Shown one piece after another: positions 1 to 8,053 of a stretch of DNA of 52,979 bases. Each line of letters begins with the position of its first letter. The first letter of the stretch is position 1. The notes beneath the pieces are model-generated. The model searched no databases. It was not told the DNA's origin and saw nothing but the letters and a program-made list of their open reading frames with translations. The translations under genes were made by a program, and so were the position numbers. Origin of the DNA: Alphaproteobacteria bacterium (GTDB lineage: Bacteria > Pseudomonadota > Alphaproteobacteria > CAAHEQ01 > UBA3637); contig SUVA01000008.1 in NCBI GenBank assembly GCA_015062245.1, positions 1 through 52,979 on the forward strand, written 5' to 3'.

Positions 1-166
1 ACATGCTGGCACGGTGTAATAACTCATTCGCTTTGTGTTTTTTCATGGCGACGCCATAGCCGTACACACCGCCCACGGACAAGACACCCATAATAGCCAA
101 CACCCCCAGCATTTCAACCATAGAGCGACCGGTTTCATTTGTTTTTCTTAAATTTTGCATTTTCAT
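1..166 (-). CDS. Type IV pilin-like / pseudopilin protein, N-terminal part (runs off the window)
   Basis: Too short for an ordinary ORF call and cut by the window edge; 55 codons are visible. Translation starts at 166 behind an AAAGGA ribosome-binding site. The N-terminus has a short basic leader, a Gly-Arg junction at residues 13-14 and then SMVEMLGVLAIMGVLSVGG. This has the layout of a class III (prepilin) signal: Gly at -1, Glu at +5, then about 20 hydrophobic residues. The +1 residue would be Arg rather than the usual Phe or Met. By family analogy the product would be an inner-membrane-anchored fibre subunit processed by a prepilin peptidase. The body of the protein is not visible, so major pilin, minor pilin and GspH-like protein cannot be told apart. 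Confidence 0.75.
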   Translation of the reverse strand, partial: MKMQNLRKTNETGRSMVEMLGVLAIMGVLSVGGVYGYGVAMKKHKANELLHRASM

Positions 167-210
167 TTTCCTTTCACTTTTTTTGCTGACAGTTAGTTAA
201 ACAAATAAAC

Positions 211-256
211 CCCACTGTATAGCACATACAGTGGGTCGGTTGTGCATGCGCACAAC
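211..256 (-). promoter_or_regulatory. Two tandem perfect hairpins upstream of the pilin-like gene
   Basis: Hairpin 1 pairs CCCACTGTA (211-219) with TACAGTGGG (227-235). Hairpin 2 pairs GTTGTGC (239-245) with GCACAAC (250-256). Read on the minus strand, the second stem met (211-235) is followed by GTTTATTTGTTT, so it could be an intrinsic terminator closing the popZ-tolC transcript. Alternatively it is an attenuator in the pilin leader, since only 44 nt separate it from the start codon and little room is left for a separate promoter. Confidence 0.55.
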
Positions 257-274
257 TTAATATTCAAAATTACA

Positions 275-291
275 TGTGTGTGTGTGTGTGT
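275..291. repeat. (TG)8 dinucleotide microsatellite
   Basis: An uninterrupted TG tract of 17 nt lies about 110 bp upstream of the pilin-like start. Dinucleotide tracts of this length can slip during replication. Its place before a surface-protein gene is compatible with promoter-spacing variation, but no promoter elements could be placed on either side of it. Confidence 0.7.
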
Positions 292-412
292 ACAAGGTCC
301 ATCTATTTACACCTTTACCGTGGTTTAAACACATTTTAAATAGCCTCCTATTTTCTTTACTTATCCCCACACTAGCACAAATTATCACCCTTGTCAAGCG
401 GGAAAACGTTTT

Positions 413-745
413 TTAAGGTAAAATTTTATGCAATTCCTTTTCCAATTGTTCTTTCGTTAAATCAGGACGCATTTGAATCAACCAATCTTTTAACAAAGGT
501 TGTAATTCTTGTGAAATAGTCTGAGACTTATGGCTTTGTTGTTGCGATGCCATTTTATTTATCACACGTTGCATCCGTTCTTTTAAATCATCAGGGGTAT
601 CACAACGCATTTGTGGCGTTAAAACAAAAATATCTTCCACTTCTTGCGTTTTATCTTGGGGTAAAATACTCTCACCCACCTCGCTGGACAACATTTGACG
701 TATTGAGGATAAAATCTCATCCATTGACATTTCAGGTTCGCTCAT
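413..745 (-). CDS. popZ: PopZ-like polar organizing protein (DUF2497 family)
   Basis: 110 aa. The N-terminus MSEPEMSMDEILSSIRQML matches the conserved N-terminal helix of the alphaproteobacterial DUF2497/PopZ family. The C-terminus, with LQPLLKDWLIQMRPDLT and a final amphipathic helix, matches the oligomerisation region. In Caulobacter PopZ forms a polar matrix that anchors the ParB-parS centromere and recruits cell-cycle kinases such as CckA. This copy is short because the middle Pro/acidic linker is small. Of two adjacent ATGs (748 and 745), the second is chosen because it lies 5 nt from the GGGGG ribosome-binding site and the first only 2 nt. It sits 12 nt behind tolC, a frequent alphaproteobacterial neighbour. 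Confidence 0.85.
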   Translation of the reverse strand: MSEPEMSMDEILSSIRQMLSSEVGESILPQDKTQEVEDIFVLTPQMRCDTPDDLKERMQRVINKMASQQQSHKSQTISQELQPLLKDWLIQMRPDLTKEQLEKELHKILP

Positions 746-757
746 CATTTCCCCCGA

Positions 758-2113
758 TTAATAATCAGTTCCATAGCCCAACCATTTATTTTTAACGGCT
801 TCGTAATATTCGGTCGGATCATATGGTTGAACAGCCAATCCCAAATGTGTCGGGGTCATTTGACCAACAGCCGACATCAAAGCAAAGGCAGCCACAATCT
901 CATCGTGATGAACACGTACCAAGGCGACCTGATTATCCAAATGTTCTTGTTCGGCATCCAACACGTCCAAAACAGTGCGAGAACCGACTTTGGCTTCACG
1001 AATCACACCCTCCAAAGCCATTTTTGATGCCTTTATCTGATCTTTAATAGACGCCACCTGAGCTTTACTGGCCGTATAATTTTCCCAAGCGCTGATGACT
1101 TCGGCATGAACGTCTTGAATGGTTTTATTCCATAAAATACGATAGCGGTTTTCATTTTGCTTGGCCTGACGGATGTTGGCATATTCCAAACCGGCCTGAT
1201 ACAAAGGAACGGAAACATTGGCTTTAACCTGCCAAAAATCATTTCTGTCAATGGTCATATTTTCCTCAGCACGTCCTGCCGCCGCACCCACATTGATTGA
1301 CGGTAACAAAGCGCCCTTTTGCGCACTGACGGCATAGCGGGCAGATTCTTGTGCATAGTTAGCGGCTAAAATCTGAGGATTTTGTTTCATTGCCAGTTCC
1401 ATAGCTTCAACCAAAGTTGTCGGCAAATTAAAGTTTAATGTTTCAACATCCTTTAAATCATTAGGCGCCTGACCAACCACGGAAAAGAACATAGCCTGAG
1501 ACATTTTTAATTGACCGTCCGCCGCAATTCGGGCCGCCGTAGCGCCTGAGGCACGTGCCTCGGATTGTGCCACGTCAGTTCGTGTCAATTCACCGGCCTT
1601 AAAGCGTTTGCGATAAGAATCCAAATGCTTTTTCAAAACTTTTTCTTGGTTTTCTTGTAAATCCAAAACTGCTTTATCACGAATCACATCCATATAAACC
1701 GCAACCGTTTGAAGTAATATATTTTGTTCGGCATTTAATAAATTACTGCGACCGGCCAAAACCTGCTTCTTAGCAGATTTTACCGAATTTAACGTGGAAA
1801 AACCAGAAAAAATCGGCTGATTTAAACTCAATTGAACGGAAGTCGGATTTTGATTGTATGTTTGTTTGCCGGCCGTATTCAAAAATTCCTGAGAATTATG
1901 AGCCCGACCGATTGAACCATCGGCCGAAATTAAAGGACGATAACCTGATTTTGCCTTAGCAACTTCTTCATCTGTCGCTTTTTGGGCCACCCGATTGGCC
2001 TGTAAGGTCAGGTTGTTTTCATAGGAATAAGACAATACCTGATTCAAATCATCGGCAAAAGCCATATTAGAAAAAAGAACACAACAAGTCGCCGTTAAAA
2101 AAATTTTTTTCAT
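758..2113 (-). CDS. tolC: TolC family outer-membrane efflux/secretion channel
   Basis: 451 aa. There is a clear signal peptide at residues 1-20 (MKKIFLTATCCVLFSNMAFA), followed by two outer-membrane-efflux-protein repeats at about 25-215 and 235-425, each rich in long helices (for example DVAQSEARASGATAARIAAD). TolC trimers form the outer-membrane duct for type I secretion and RND or ABC efflux pumps. Length and repeat layout are those of the TolC subfamily rather than of NodT-type lipoproteins: there is no lipobox Cys. GAGGAG precedes the ATG. It follows ddh by 56 nt and precedes popZ by 12 nt, so the three are probably co-transcribed. Confidence 0.92.
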   Translation of the reverse strand: MKKIFLTATCCVLFSNMAFADDLNQVLSYSYENNLTLQANRVAQKATDEEVAKAKSGYRPLISADGSIGRAHNSQEFLNTAGKQTYNQNPTSVQLSLNQPIFSGFSTLNSVKSAKKQVLAGRSNLLNAEQNILLQTVAVYMDVIRDKAVLDLQENQEKVLKKHLDSYRKRFKAGELTRTDVAQSEARASGATAARIAADGQLKMSQAMFFSVVGQAPNDLKDVETLNFNLPTTLVEAMELAMKQNPQILAANYAQESARYAVSAQKGALLPSINVGAAAGRAEENMTIDRNDFWQVKANVSVPLYQAGLEYANIRQAKQNENRYRILWNKTIQDVHAEVISAWENYTASKAQVASIKDQIKASKMALEGVIREAKVGSRTVLDVLDAEQEHLDNQVALVRVHHDEIVAAFALMSAVGQMTPTHLGLAVQPYDPTEYYEAVKNKWLGYGTDY

Positions 2114-2169
2114 TTTATCTCCTCTTTAAATTTAAATCCGCTTTTCAACCTAAAACATTTTTTTATAAT

Positions 2170-3081
2170 TTAATAACCTTCTAATTTTTCCTCCAACGAT
2201 GCACCGGGTAAAAAATCAACCAAGGGCAATTCCAAAAGCGTATAAGCCCCATAATCACCACGTGCTTTGACATTCATGACGGCACGGGCAGAAGCCACCA
2301 TCACGTTGGCTGTAAATTCGGGATTATTGCCCTCCACTGTGTACTTTTGATTGACTTCCTGAGCCGTTCTTTCCAACTCGGCCTCATGATGCAAGGTATT
2401 ATATTTATTGATATTCGGAACAAATAAAACCTCGGTCGGATCATTGACAAAATAAGAATCCTGCTTAATGGCCTTTTCAATCGCTTTTTCATCTGCGCCT
2501 TTTTCGCTTTGCACATAGACACGGCGTTTTTGACCACCACGACCGTTCGCCAATGTCAAGGCAACAGCATCCACAACACCTTCAATGGTTTTAACAACCG
2601 CTGTATGCCCCATACTTCTGCCACCTTTTTCACCACCAAATGTGGTGGTTGTACGCCCTGTAATAGAAACCATTTTCATCAACGCACGCACAACGGAATC
2701 GGTTCCTGGATCCCAACCGGACGACACCACCGAAACAGTCTTAGTGGCTTTGGCCGAAATATCGTCTTCACGTTTAAGGGATAAAATCTTTTCGTGTTCA
2801 TCATAACTGTCCACAGTACAATATCCCATTTTTTGATACATTCTTGTTTTTTCGGGAATTTCACGTGAAGGAATACACAATAATAAAACATCCGGTTTAT
2901 TCACCAGTTCAGATACATCTGATACGACAATCGTATCTTGTAATTCTTCACGGTTTTTATACAATGATGCCGGCCGACGAACCACGCCAACCAAACGCAT
3001 ATCATCACTTTCGGCGATGGCACGTTTACAACCACGTCCGACATTACCCCATCCGATAATTGCTACATTTATTTTACGCAT
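2170..3081 (-). CDS. ddh: meso-Diaminopimelate D-dehydrogenase
   Basis: 303 aa. The N-terminal Rossmann motif IGWGNVGRG (residues 9-17) binds NADP(H). SGWDPG (121-126) and the nearby GGRSMGHT (153-160) match the substrate-binding region of DAP dehydrogenases. The enzyme interconverts meso-2,6-diaminopimelate and tetrahydrodipicolinate, giving a one-step route to DAP for peptidoglycan and lysine instead of the succinylase branch. The length fits the ~300-aa type II enzymes. Its start overlaps the glgA stop by 8 bp, so the two are translationally linked although their pathways are unrelated. Confidence 0.9.
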   Translation of the reverse strand: MRKINVAIIGWGNVGRGCKRAIAESDDMRLVGVVRRPASLYKNREELQDTIVVSDVSELVNKPDVLLLCIPSREIPEKTRMYQKMGYCTVDSYDEHEKILSLKREDDISAKATKTVSVVSSGWDPGTDSVVRALMKMVSITGRTTTTFGGEKGGRSMGHTAVVKTIEGVVDAVALTLANGRGGQKRRVYVQSEKGADEKAIEKAIKQDSYFVNDPTEVLFVPNINKYNTLHHEAELERTAQEVNQKYTVEGNNPEFTANVMVASARAVMNVKARGDYGAYTLLELPLVDFLPGASLEEKLEGY

Positions 3082-4546
3082 TATTTTCTCCTGTTATTTT
3101 TTTGTAAAGTTCTTTATAATCTTCGCTGGACTTTTGCCATGAATAATCTTTTTGCATTGACATTTCACGCATCCGATCAATATGATGCGGTCTGTCATAA
3201 TACGTGGCATTGGCCCAACCGATAGTGTTATACAAAGCCTGAGCCGAAACATCATTAAATTTAAAGCCTGTTCCCACACCATAGTATTCATTATAGTTTA
3301 AAACAGTATCTTCCAACCCACCCGTTGAACGAGCAATCGGCAAAGCACCATAGGTTTGGCTGACCATCTGGGTTAAACCGCAGGGTTCATAAATAGACGG
3401 CATCAATGAAAAATCAGCACCGGCACACATCATATGTTCTTTTTCGGGATTAAATCCGATATCAACGGCTATTTGGCCGGGATATTTATGTGGCAAAGTG
3501 GCAAAATATTCATTGGCCCATTTTTCACCCTGCCCCATAATCACAAATTGGGTTTGCATTGTTTTTAACACAGGCTCAATACATTCGGCCAACATTTTGA
3601 TACCCTTTTGTTCGGATAAACGCACGCACATAGCGATAACCGGCTTATCGGTACTTTCCAATCCGACAGATTGAACCAAATGACGCTTATTTTCATTTTT
3701 ACCTGAGTCAAAGTTTTTAACAGAGTATTTTTCGGGAATAATCAAATCCTTTTTGGGATTCCATAAATCCGTATCAATACCGTTTAAAATACCACTTAAA
3801 TCAGCTTTTCTCTCTTTTAAAAGCCAATCCAACCCACCCCCAAACTCAGGCGTTAAAATTTCACGGGCATAATTAGGACTGACTGTATTGATTTTATCGG
3901 CAAAACGAATACCGCCTTTTAAAAAGTTAATACAACCATAATCTTCAAAGGCCCAAGGTGCAAAAACATCCCAACCGATTTTAGCATAAGGCAAAACATC
4001 GGCCGAAAAACGCCCCTGATAAGGCAAATTATGAATTGTCATCAATGTTTTCGTATCTTTAAAAAACGGATCATTTTCATATTTAATGTAATACGGAATC
4101 AAACCCGTTTGCCAATCGTGCAAATGAATAACGCCGGGTTTTATCCCCAAATCTTTTATGGTTTGAAGGGCAGCTCTATCAAAAAAGGCATAACGATAAG
4201 CATTATCCATATATCCTTGACGGGTATAAACATCATCGTAGACACCATTTCTATCAAAATATTTTTGAAACTCAATAAAATAAGCTTCCACACCTGTTAC
4301 ATACTTTGAATGATGAACAGAGAAAAATTCTTGGCAATTTCCCATATTGACACAGTTACCCTGCATCACTTTTTTTAAACCAAAACGCCGATAATCAATT
4401 TTTGAATAAAGAGGAATGATAACTTTGACATTTACCCCCAAGCGCGCCAAGGCCTTTGGTAAAGCCCCAACAACATCCCCCAAACCACCAGTTTTGATAA
4501 AGGGCGTCATCTCACTTGCGATAAAAAAAACGGTCTTTGAAGTCAT
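3074..4546 (-). CDS. glgA: Glycogen synthase (ADP-glucose, GT5)
   Basis: 490 aa. KTGGLGDVVG (residues 18-27) is the ADP-glucose-binding KxGGL motif. SIYEPCGLTQM near the C-terminus is the second GT-B signature with its catalytic Glu. The enzyme extends alpha-1,4-glucan from ADP-glucose in the cytoplasm. The reading frame continues 47 codons upstream, but the extension is low-complexity Lys/Phe/Ile. The start at 4546 has an AGGAGG site 5 nt away and a promoter ending just upstream. No glgB, glgC or glgP is nearby. It overlaps ddh by 8 bp. Confidence 0.92.
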   Translation of the reverse strand: MTSKTVFFIASEMTPFIKTGGLGDVVGALPKALARLGVNVKVIIPLYSKIDYRRFGLKKVMQGNCVNMGNCQEFFSVHHSKYVTGVEAYFIEFQKYFDRNGVYDDVYTRQGYMDNAYRYAFFDRAALQTIKDLGIKPGVIHLHDWQTGLIPYYIKYENDPFFKDTKTLMTIHNLPYQGRFSADVLPYAKIGWDVFAPWAFEDYGCINFLKGGIRFADKINTVSPNYAREILTPEFGGGLDWLLKERKADLSGILNGIDTDLWNPKKDLIIPEKYSVKNFDSGKNENKRHLVQSVGLESTDKPVIAMCVRLSEQKGIKMLAECIEPVLKTMQTQFVIMGQGEKWANEYFATLPHKYPGQIAVDIGFNPEKEHMMCAGADFSLMPSIYEPCGLTQMVSQTYGALPIARSTGGLEDTVLNYNEYYGVGTGFKFNDVSAQALYNTIGWANATYYDRPHHIDRMREMSMQKDYSWQKSSEDYKELYKKITGENNA

Positions 4547-4568
4547 TTTTCCTCCTGCCTTTTTTGCT

Positions 4569-4597
4569 AGTATAAACAAGCGCAAAAGCTTTTGCAA
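4569..4597 (-). promoter_or_regulatory. Promoter of the glgA-ddh-tolC-popZ unit, containing a 14-bp palindrome
   Basis: On the minus strand TTGCAA (4597-4592), a 17-bp spacer and TATACT (4574-4569) form a good sigma70-type promoter about 15 bp upstream of the glgA ribosome-binding site. The perfect palindrome GCAAAAGCTTTTGC (4582-4595) covers the -35 box and the adjoining spacer. It is a natural candidate for a repressor operator; no regulator is identifiable. Confidence 0.65.
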
Positions 4598-4635
4598 GTA
4601 TTTTTTTATTTTTTTATAGCTTTTTTTAAAAAAAA

Positions 4636-4644
4636 TGTTATAAT
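4636..4644 (+). promoter_or_regulatory. Extended -10 promoter of the cckA-like gene
   Basis: TGTTATAAT fits the extended -10 consensus (TGn-TATAAT). No convincing -35 is present. The hexamer ends only 7 nt before the ATG at 4652, so transcription should begin at or within a base of the start codon. No ribosome-binding site precedes that ATG, which is what a leaderless mRNA would look like. Confidence 0.6.
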
Positions 4645-4651
4645 CCAAAAT

Positions 4652-6727
4652 ATGTTCAAAAAACGCAAAAAATATCTTTATCAACAAATTTTACAGGCTG
4701 ATTCAAGGGCCTGTCAGGTTCGGACTTTGGATGGACGTATTTTATACACCAATCCCAAAGGAACCTTTGTTTTTGGATTAAAAGAGGATCCTTTTATCGC
4801 CTTTAACGATAAAGAACAAAGCAATCTTTATGAATTAAATCGTGCTTATCAACAATCTCTACCCTTTGAAACGATTTTAAAAAATCAAGAACGAATTTTT
4901 GAAGTAAAACTAACCCCGTTGGATAATGCCCTATTGATTACGGCAACAGATAAGACAGCCCCCCAAAAAACATATCAGGCCTTAGAACATCAATTGGATG
5001 TTTTGGGGGAAACAATCAAAAACATCACAACCCCTATTTTTTTAAGCGATATACACCAAACAATACTCTATACAAATCCCGCCTTTACCCAAGAACTACA
5101 TCTGGATTTAACGGAACTTATCGGGCACAACTATTTGGATTTTTTCCATACAAGCAAACCCAAAGGATGGGACATTATCAAACTCAATGCCGGCAATGAG
5201 GATTTAGTTTTGGGCATAAAAAAAATAAAGTGGGCCACTCAAGTTTCATCAGATACAGAAGATTCCCCGGTTCCCACTGTTGTGATTGAACCAAAGTCAG
5301 GAAAAATTATCGGCATAAACAATGCTTTTTCCTATACTTTTGATAAAAATTTAAACGAAGTAATTGATACTGATTTTTCAATATTATGGGATCAAACTTC
5401 TCAATCATCACTCAATGAAATTTATACAAAATTAGACTCGGGCAAAACCACTGACATAGTTTATGACCTGACAACCCATTCTTCTGAACAACATTTTCGC
5501 AGTATGTGGGGAAGGCAAAAAAACAAGTGGACATGTTATTTATTTGATATTACACCTCGCAAAAAATTGGAACTGCAAGTGGCACAGGATCAAAAAATGC
5601 AGGCTCTGGGCCAACTGACCGGCGGGATAGCCCATGACTTTAATAATATCTTGACCGCCATTATCGGATTTACAGATTTGCTTTTGCAAAAGCATTCATC
5701 TAACGATCCGCTATTTTCCGACATTATGCAAATCAAAGGAAATGCACAAAAGGCCGCATCTTTGGTGGGACAATTACTAACCTTTTCCCGCAAAACTCCC
5801 ATTCAGACAAAATTGATTTCTGTCCACGATGCCCTTGTTGATTTAACACCCTTATTACAAAGGGCTTTGGCCCCTCTTTCAACTTTAAAATTAGAAATTA
5901 AAAGAAATCTTGGCTGTATCCGTTTGGACCCAAACCAACTGACTCAGATTTTATTAAATCTGGCTGTCAACGCCAAAGACGCCATGAAAAAAGGCGGTGT
6001 TCTGAAAATAAACGTTTCGCATGAACAGATAAAAAAAACACGTCCCTTTGGTAATAACAATTTGCCCGTCGGCGATTATATAAAAATAACCGCCTCTGAT
6101 ACAGGAAATGGAATTGATGGCAAAATCCTGCCTCATATATTTGACCCATTTTTCACAACAAAAGAAAAAACACAACAATCCGGAACAGGTCTTGGTCTGT
6201 CTACAGTCTATGGTATTATCAACAGTGCCGGCGGTTTTATTAAAGTTGACAGTGAAAAAAATATCGGCACAACTTTTACAATCTTATTACCCAGATTTGA
6301 AGAAGAAAGAACAGCTGAAACCACCGTTCAACGTTCCGTACCTCAAATCTTTTTACCCCAACAAAGTGGGAAAATTGTTTTGGCAGATGATGAAGACGGT
6401 ATTCGTTTGGTTATCAAACGTGCCTTAACGGTTAAAGGATTTCAGGTTATTGAATGCCAAAATGCCACTCAGGCCATCAATGCCGTTAAATCAAACCCAG
6501 ACGTTCAACTTTTGATTACAGATATGATGATGCCCGGTATGGATGGCGAAAATTTAATCCAAAACGTCAAACTTTTAAATCCTGATATAAAGGCCATCTT
6601 GATGTCAGGATATTCCAATCAATTTGAAAAACATACCGCCAATACCCAATTGCCATTCACATTTTTGACAAAGCCATTTGTTTTGGATGAATTGTTAAAA
6701 ATAGTTCAAAAAGTATTACAAGATTAA
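4652..6727 (+). CDS. cckA: CckA-like hybrid sensor histidine kinase without membrane anchor
   Basis: 691 aa. Two PAS-like regions (about 90-180 and 200-300) precede a DHp domain with GGIAHDFNNILTAI, phospho-acceptor His328. The HATPase domain has NAKDAM, DTGNGI and GTGLGLSTVYGI, and the C-terminal receiver has the acidic pair DDED, phospho-acceptor Asp624 (ITDMMMPGMDG) and Lys of TKPF. The GGIAHDFNN box and fused receiver are typical of CckA, which phosphorylates CtrA and CpdR through ChpT to control the alphaproteobacterial cell cycle. Unlike Caulobacter CckA there are no transmembrane helices at the N-terminus, which begins MFKKRKKYL. The longer in-frame start at 4592 is rejected because it lies inside the promoter region. 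It ends in a 4-bp convergent overlap with tolA. Confidence 0.8.
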   Translation: MFKKRKKYLYQQILQADSRACQVRTLDGRILYTNPKGTFVFGLKEDPFIAFNDKEQSNLYELNRAYQQSLPFETILKNQERIFEVKLTPLDNALLITATDKTAPQKTYQALEHQLDVLGETIKNITTPIFLSDIHQTILYTNPAFTQELHLDLTELIGHNYLDFFHTSKPKGWDIIKLNAGNEDLVLGIKKIKWATQVSSDTEDSPVPTVVIEPKSGKIIGINNAFSYTFDKNLNEVIDTDFSILWDQTSQSSLNEIYTKLDSGKTTDIVYDLTTHSSEQHFRSMWGRQKNKWTCYLFDITPRKKLELQVAQDQKMQALGQLTGGIAHDFNNILTAIIGFTDLLLQKHSSNDPLFSDIMQIKGNAQKAASLVGQLLTFSRKTPIQTKLISVHDALVDLTPLLQRALAPLSTLKLEIKRNLGCIRLDPNQLTQILLNLAVNAKDAMKKGGVLKINVSHEQIKKTRPFGNNNLPVGDYIKITASDTGNGIDGKILPHIFDPFFTTKEKTQQSGTGLGLSTVYGIINSAGGFIKVDSEKNIGTTFTILLPRFEEERTAETTVQRSVPQIFLPQQSGKIVLADDEDGIRLVIKRALTVKGFQVIECQNATQAINAVKSNPDVQLLITDMMMPGMDGENLIQNVKLLNPDIKAILMSGYSNQFEKHTANTQLPFTFLTKPFVLDELLKIVQKVLQD

Positions 6728-7626
6728 AAAACACCTTCTAACGGACTAAACCTTAAATAAATTTCTTTCCAATCGCCATAATGATCGGCATATTTTTGCG
6801 ACAAAATATAAAACGGCGATTCCGTCCCTTTACCTGCACAAATATAAACAGCCCGTTTGGCGCTTTCCGAAACAGATGAAAAGGCCGGATAATTTTGCTT
6901 GTTCAAAATTTTAACATCACGAATTGAACCGTCTTTATTGATAAAGGCCTTTATTTCAACAACAATTTCATCCAGATTTTGGGCGCCACCATCTATATTC
7001 CAACACTCACGCAATTTAGAACTGATAAAATCTTTTTCGGATATTGAAAGAACCTGATCCAAACGCCCCTCTAATCCCGTATTACCTGTATCAGCCGATA
7101 AATCATTTTGAACGGATTTAACTTCTTGTTTGACGGGTTGCTTTCTGACTTTTTCAACACTGGATAACAAAGATTTCAAATCGTATTCTTTTGTTTCTTT
7201 TTCAGGGGTTGGCACTGTTTTTTCGGCCTTTTCTTTAACTGTTTCCTTTTTCGCCTCTGGCGCTTTTTGAACTGGCACAGCATCTTTCACTGGTGTTGCC
7301 GGTTTAGGCTGAGGTTTCGGTTGTGGTTTAGGCGTTTCTGCTTTTGGCTTGGGTTTTGTTTTAGGCTTAGGTTGAACGGCCACCTCTTTTTTCTTAGGCG
7401 TTTCCTTTTTAGGTTCTTCTTTCTTTTTTTGAATGGGAGCTTTTTTCTTTTTAACAGCCTTTTGCGGTAAATTTGTTTTATTTGAAATTTGCACTTTATT
7501 TAAATCCACATGCAAAATAACCGAAGGCGATTTTGAATATTCACGATTAAAATTAAAATTCACCAACATCAGGGTCAAGATAACCCCGTGCAAAGCCAAT
7601 GACATCAAAAAGGCCCTGCGTTGCAT
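6724..7626 (-). CDS. tolA: TolA-like periplasm-spanning protein
   Basis: 300 aa. One N-terminal membrane helix (about 7-24) is followed by a long Lys/Pro/Glu-rich stretch with many KPKP and PKPQPKP units (about 50-150). A folded C-terminal domain (about 190-300) carries LRECWNIDGGAQN and VYICAGKG, the pattern of TolA domain III and TonB C-terminal folds. TolA couples the TolQR proton motor to Pal and TolB during outer-membrane constriction. It lies 1 bp downstream of tolR. tolB and pal do not follow, because the convergent cckA-like gene lies next, overlapping by 4 bp. Confidence 0.88.
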   Translation of the reverse strand: MQRRAFLMSLALHGVILTLMLVNFNFNREYSKSPSVILHVDLNKVQISNKTNLPQKAVKKKKAPIQKKKEEPKKETPKKKEVAVQPKPKTKPKPKAETPKPQPKPQPKPATPVKDAVPVQKAPEAKKETVKEKAEKTVPTPEKETKEYDLKSLLSSVEKVRKQPVKQEVKSVQNDLSADTGNTGLEGRLDQVLSISEKDFISSKLRECWNIDGGAQNLDEIVVEIKAFINKDGSIRDVKILNKQNYPAFSSVSESAKRAVYICAGKGTESPFYILSQKYADHYGDWKEIYLRFSPLEGVF

Positions 7627-7627
7627 T

Positions 7628-8053
7628 TTATTTTCCCTTTACTTTCATCACTTTGGCATCTGTTTTCAACCCCACCTGAGTAAATCCGGATGCCCGCAAC
7701 AATGCCATTACCTCTATCACACGACCGTAATCAGCTTTAGAATCACCGGATATCATCATTTGGATTTTGGGATTTTCCGCCACCAAAGCTGTTATTTTAT
7801 CTGTCAATTTTTCCAACTTGATTTCCTGATTAGCCACATAAATCTTGCCATTTTTATCAACAGAAATATCTAACGTTTTTTCGGGCGAATCCACCGATTT
7901 ACCATCCCCTTTTGGCAAATCCAAAGGAATCCCTGTTGTCAATAAAGGGGCTGTAATCATAAAGATAGCCAATAACGACATCATCACGTCAATCAAAGGG
8001 GTTAAATTGACATCAGATTTTATGGATGTGTGTCGACGGCGAACACGAATCAT
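7628..8053 (-). CDS. tolR: TolR / ExbD family proton-channel subunit
   Basis: 141 aa. The start overlaps the tolQ stop (ATGA). A single transmembrane helix at about 19-38 begins with NLTPLIDVMM; Asp22 is the conserved proton-path aspartate of TolR/ExbD. A periplasmic domain follows and ends in an alternating helix/strand region (YGRVIEVMALLRASGFTQVG). It works with TolQ to turn proton flow into TolA movement. ExbD is excluded only by context, between tolQ and tolA. Confidence 0.92.
   Translation of the reverse strand: MIRVRRRHTSIKSDVNLTPLIDVMMSLLAIFMITAPLLTTGIPLDLPKGDGKSVDSPEKTLDISVDKNGKIYVANQEIKLEKLTDKITALVAENPKIQMMISGDSKADYGRVIEVMALLRASGFTQVGLKTDAKVMKVKGK

Noticed and set aside
4592-4651. 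Upstream in-frame start for the cckA-like gene
   Set aside because: The 20 extra codons lie over the -10 box and A/T runs and add a low-complexity Phe-rich peptide. The start at 4652 is preferred.
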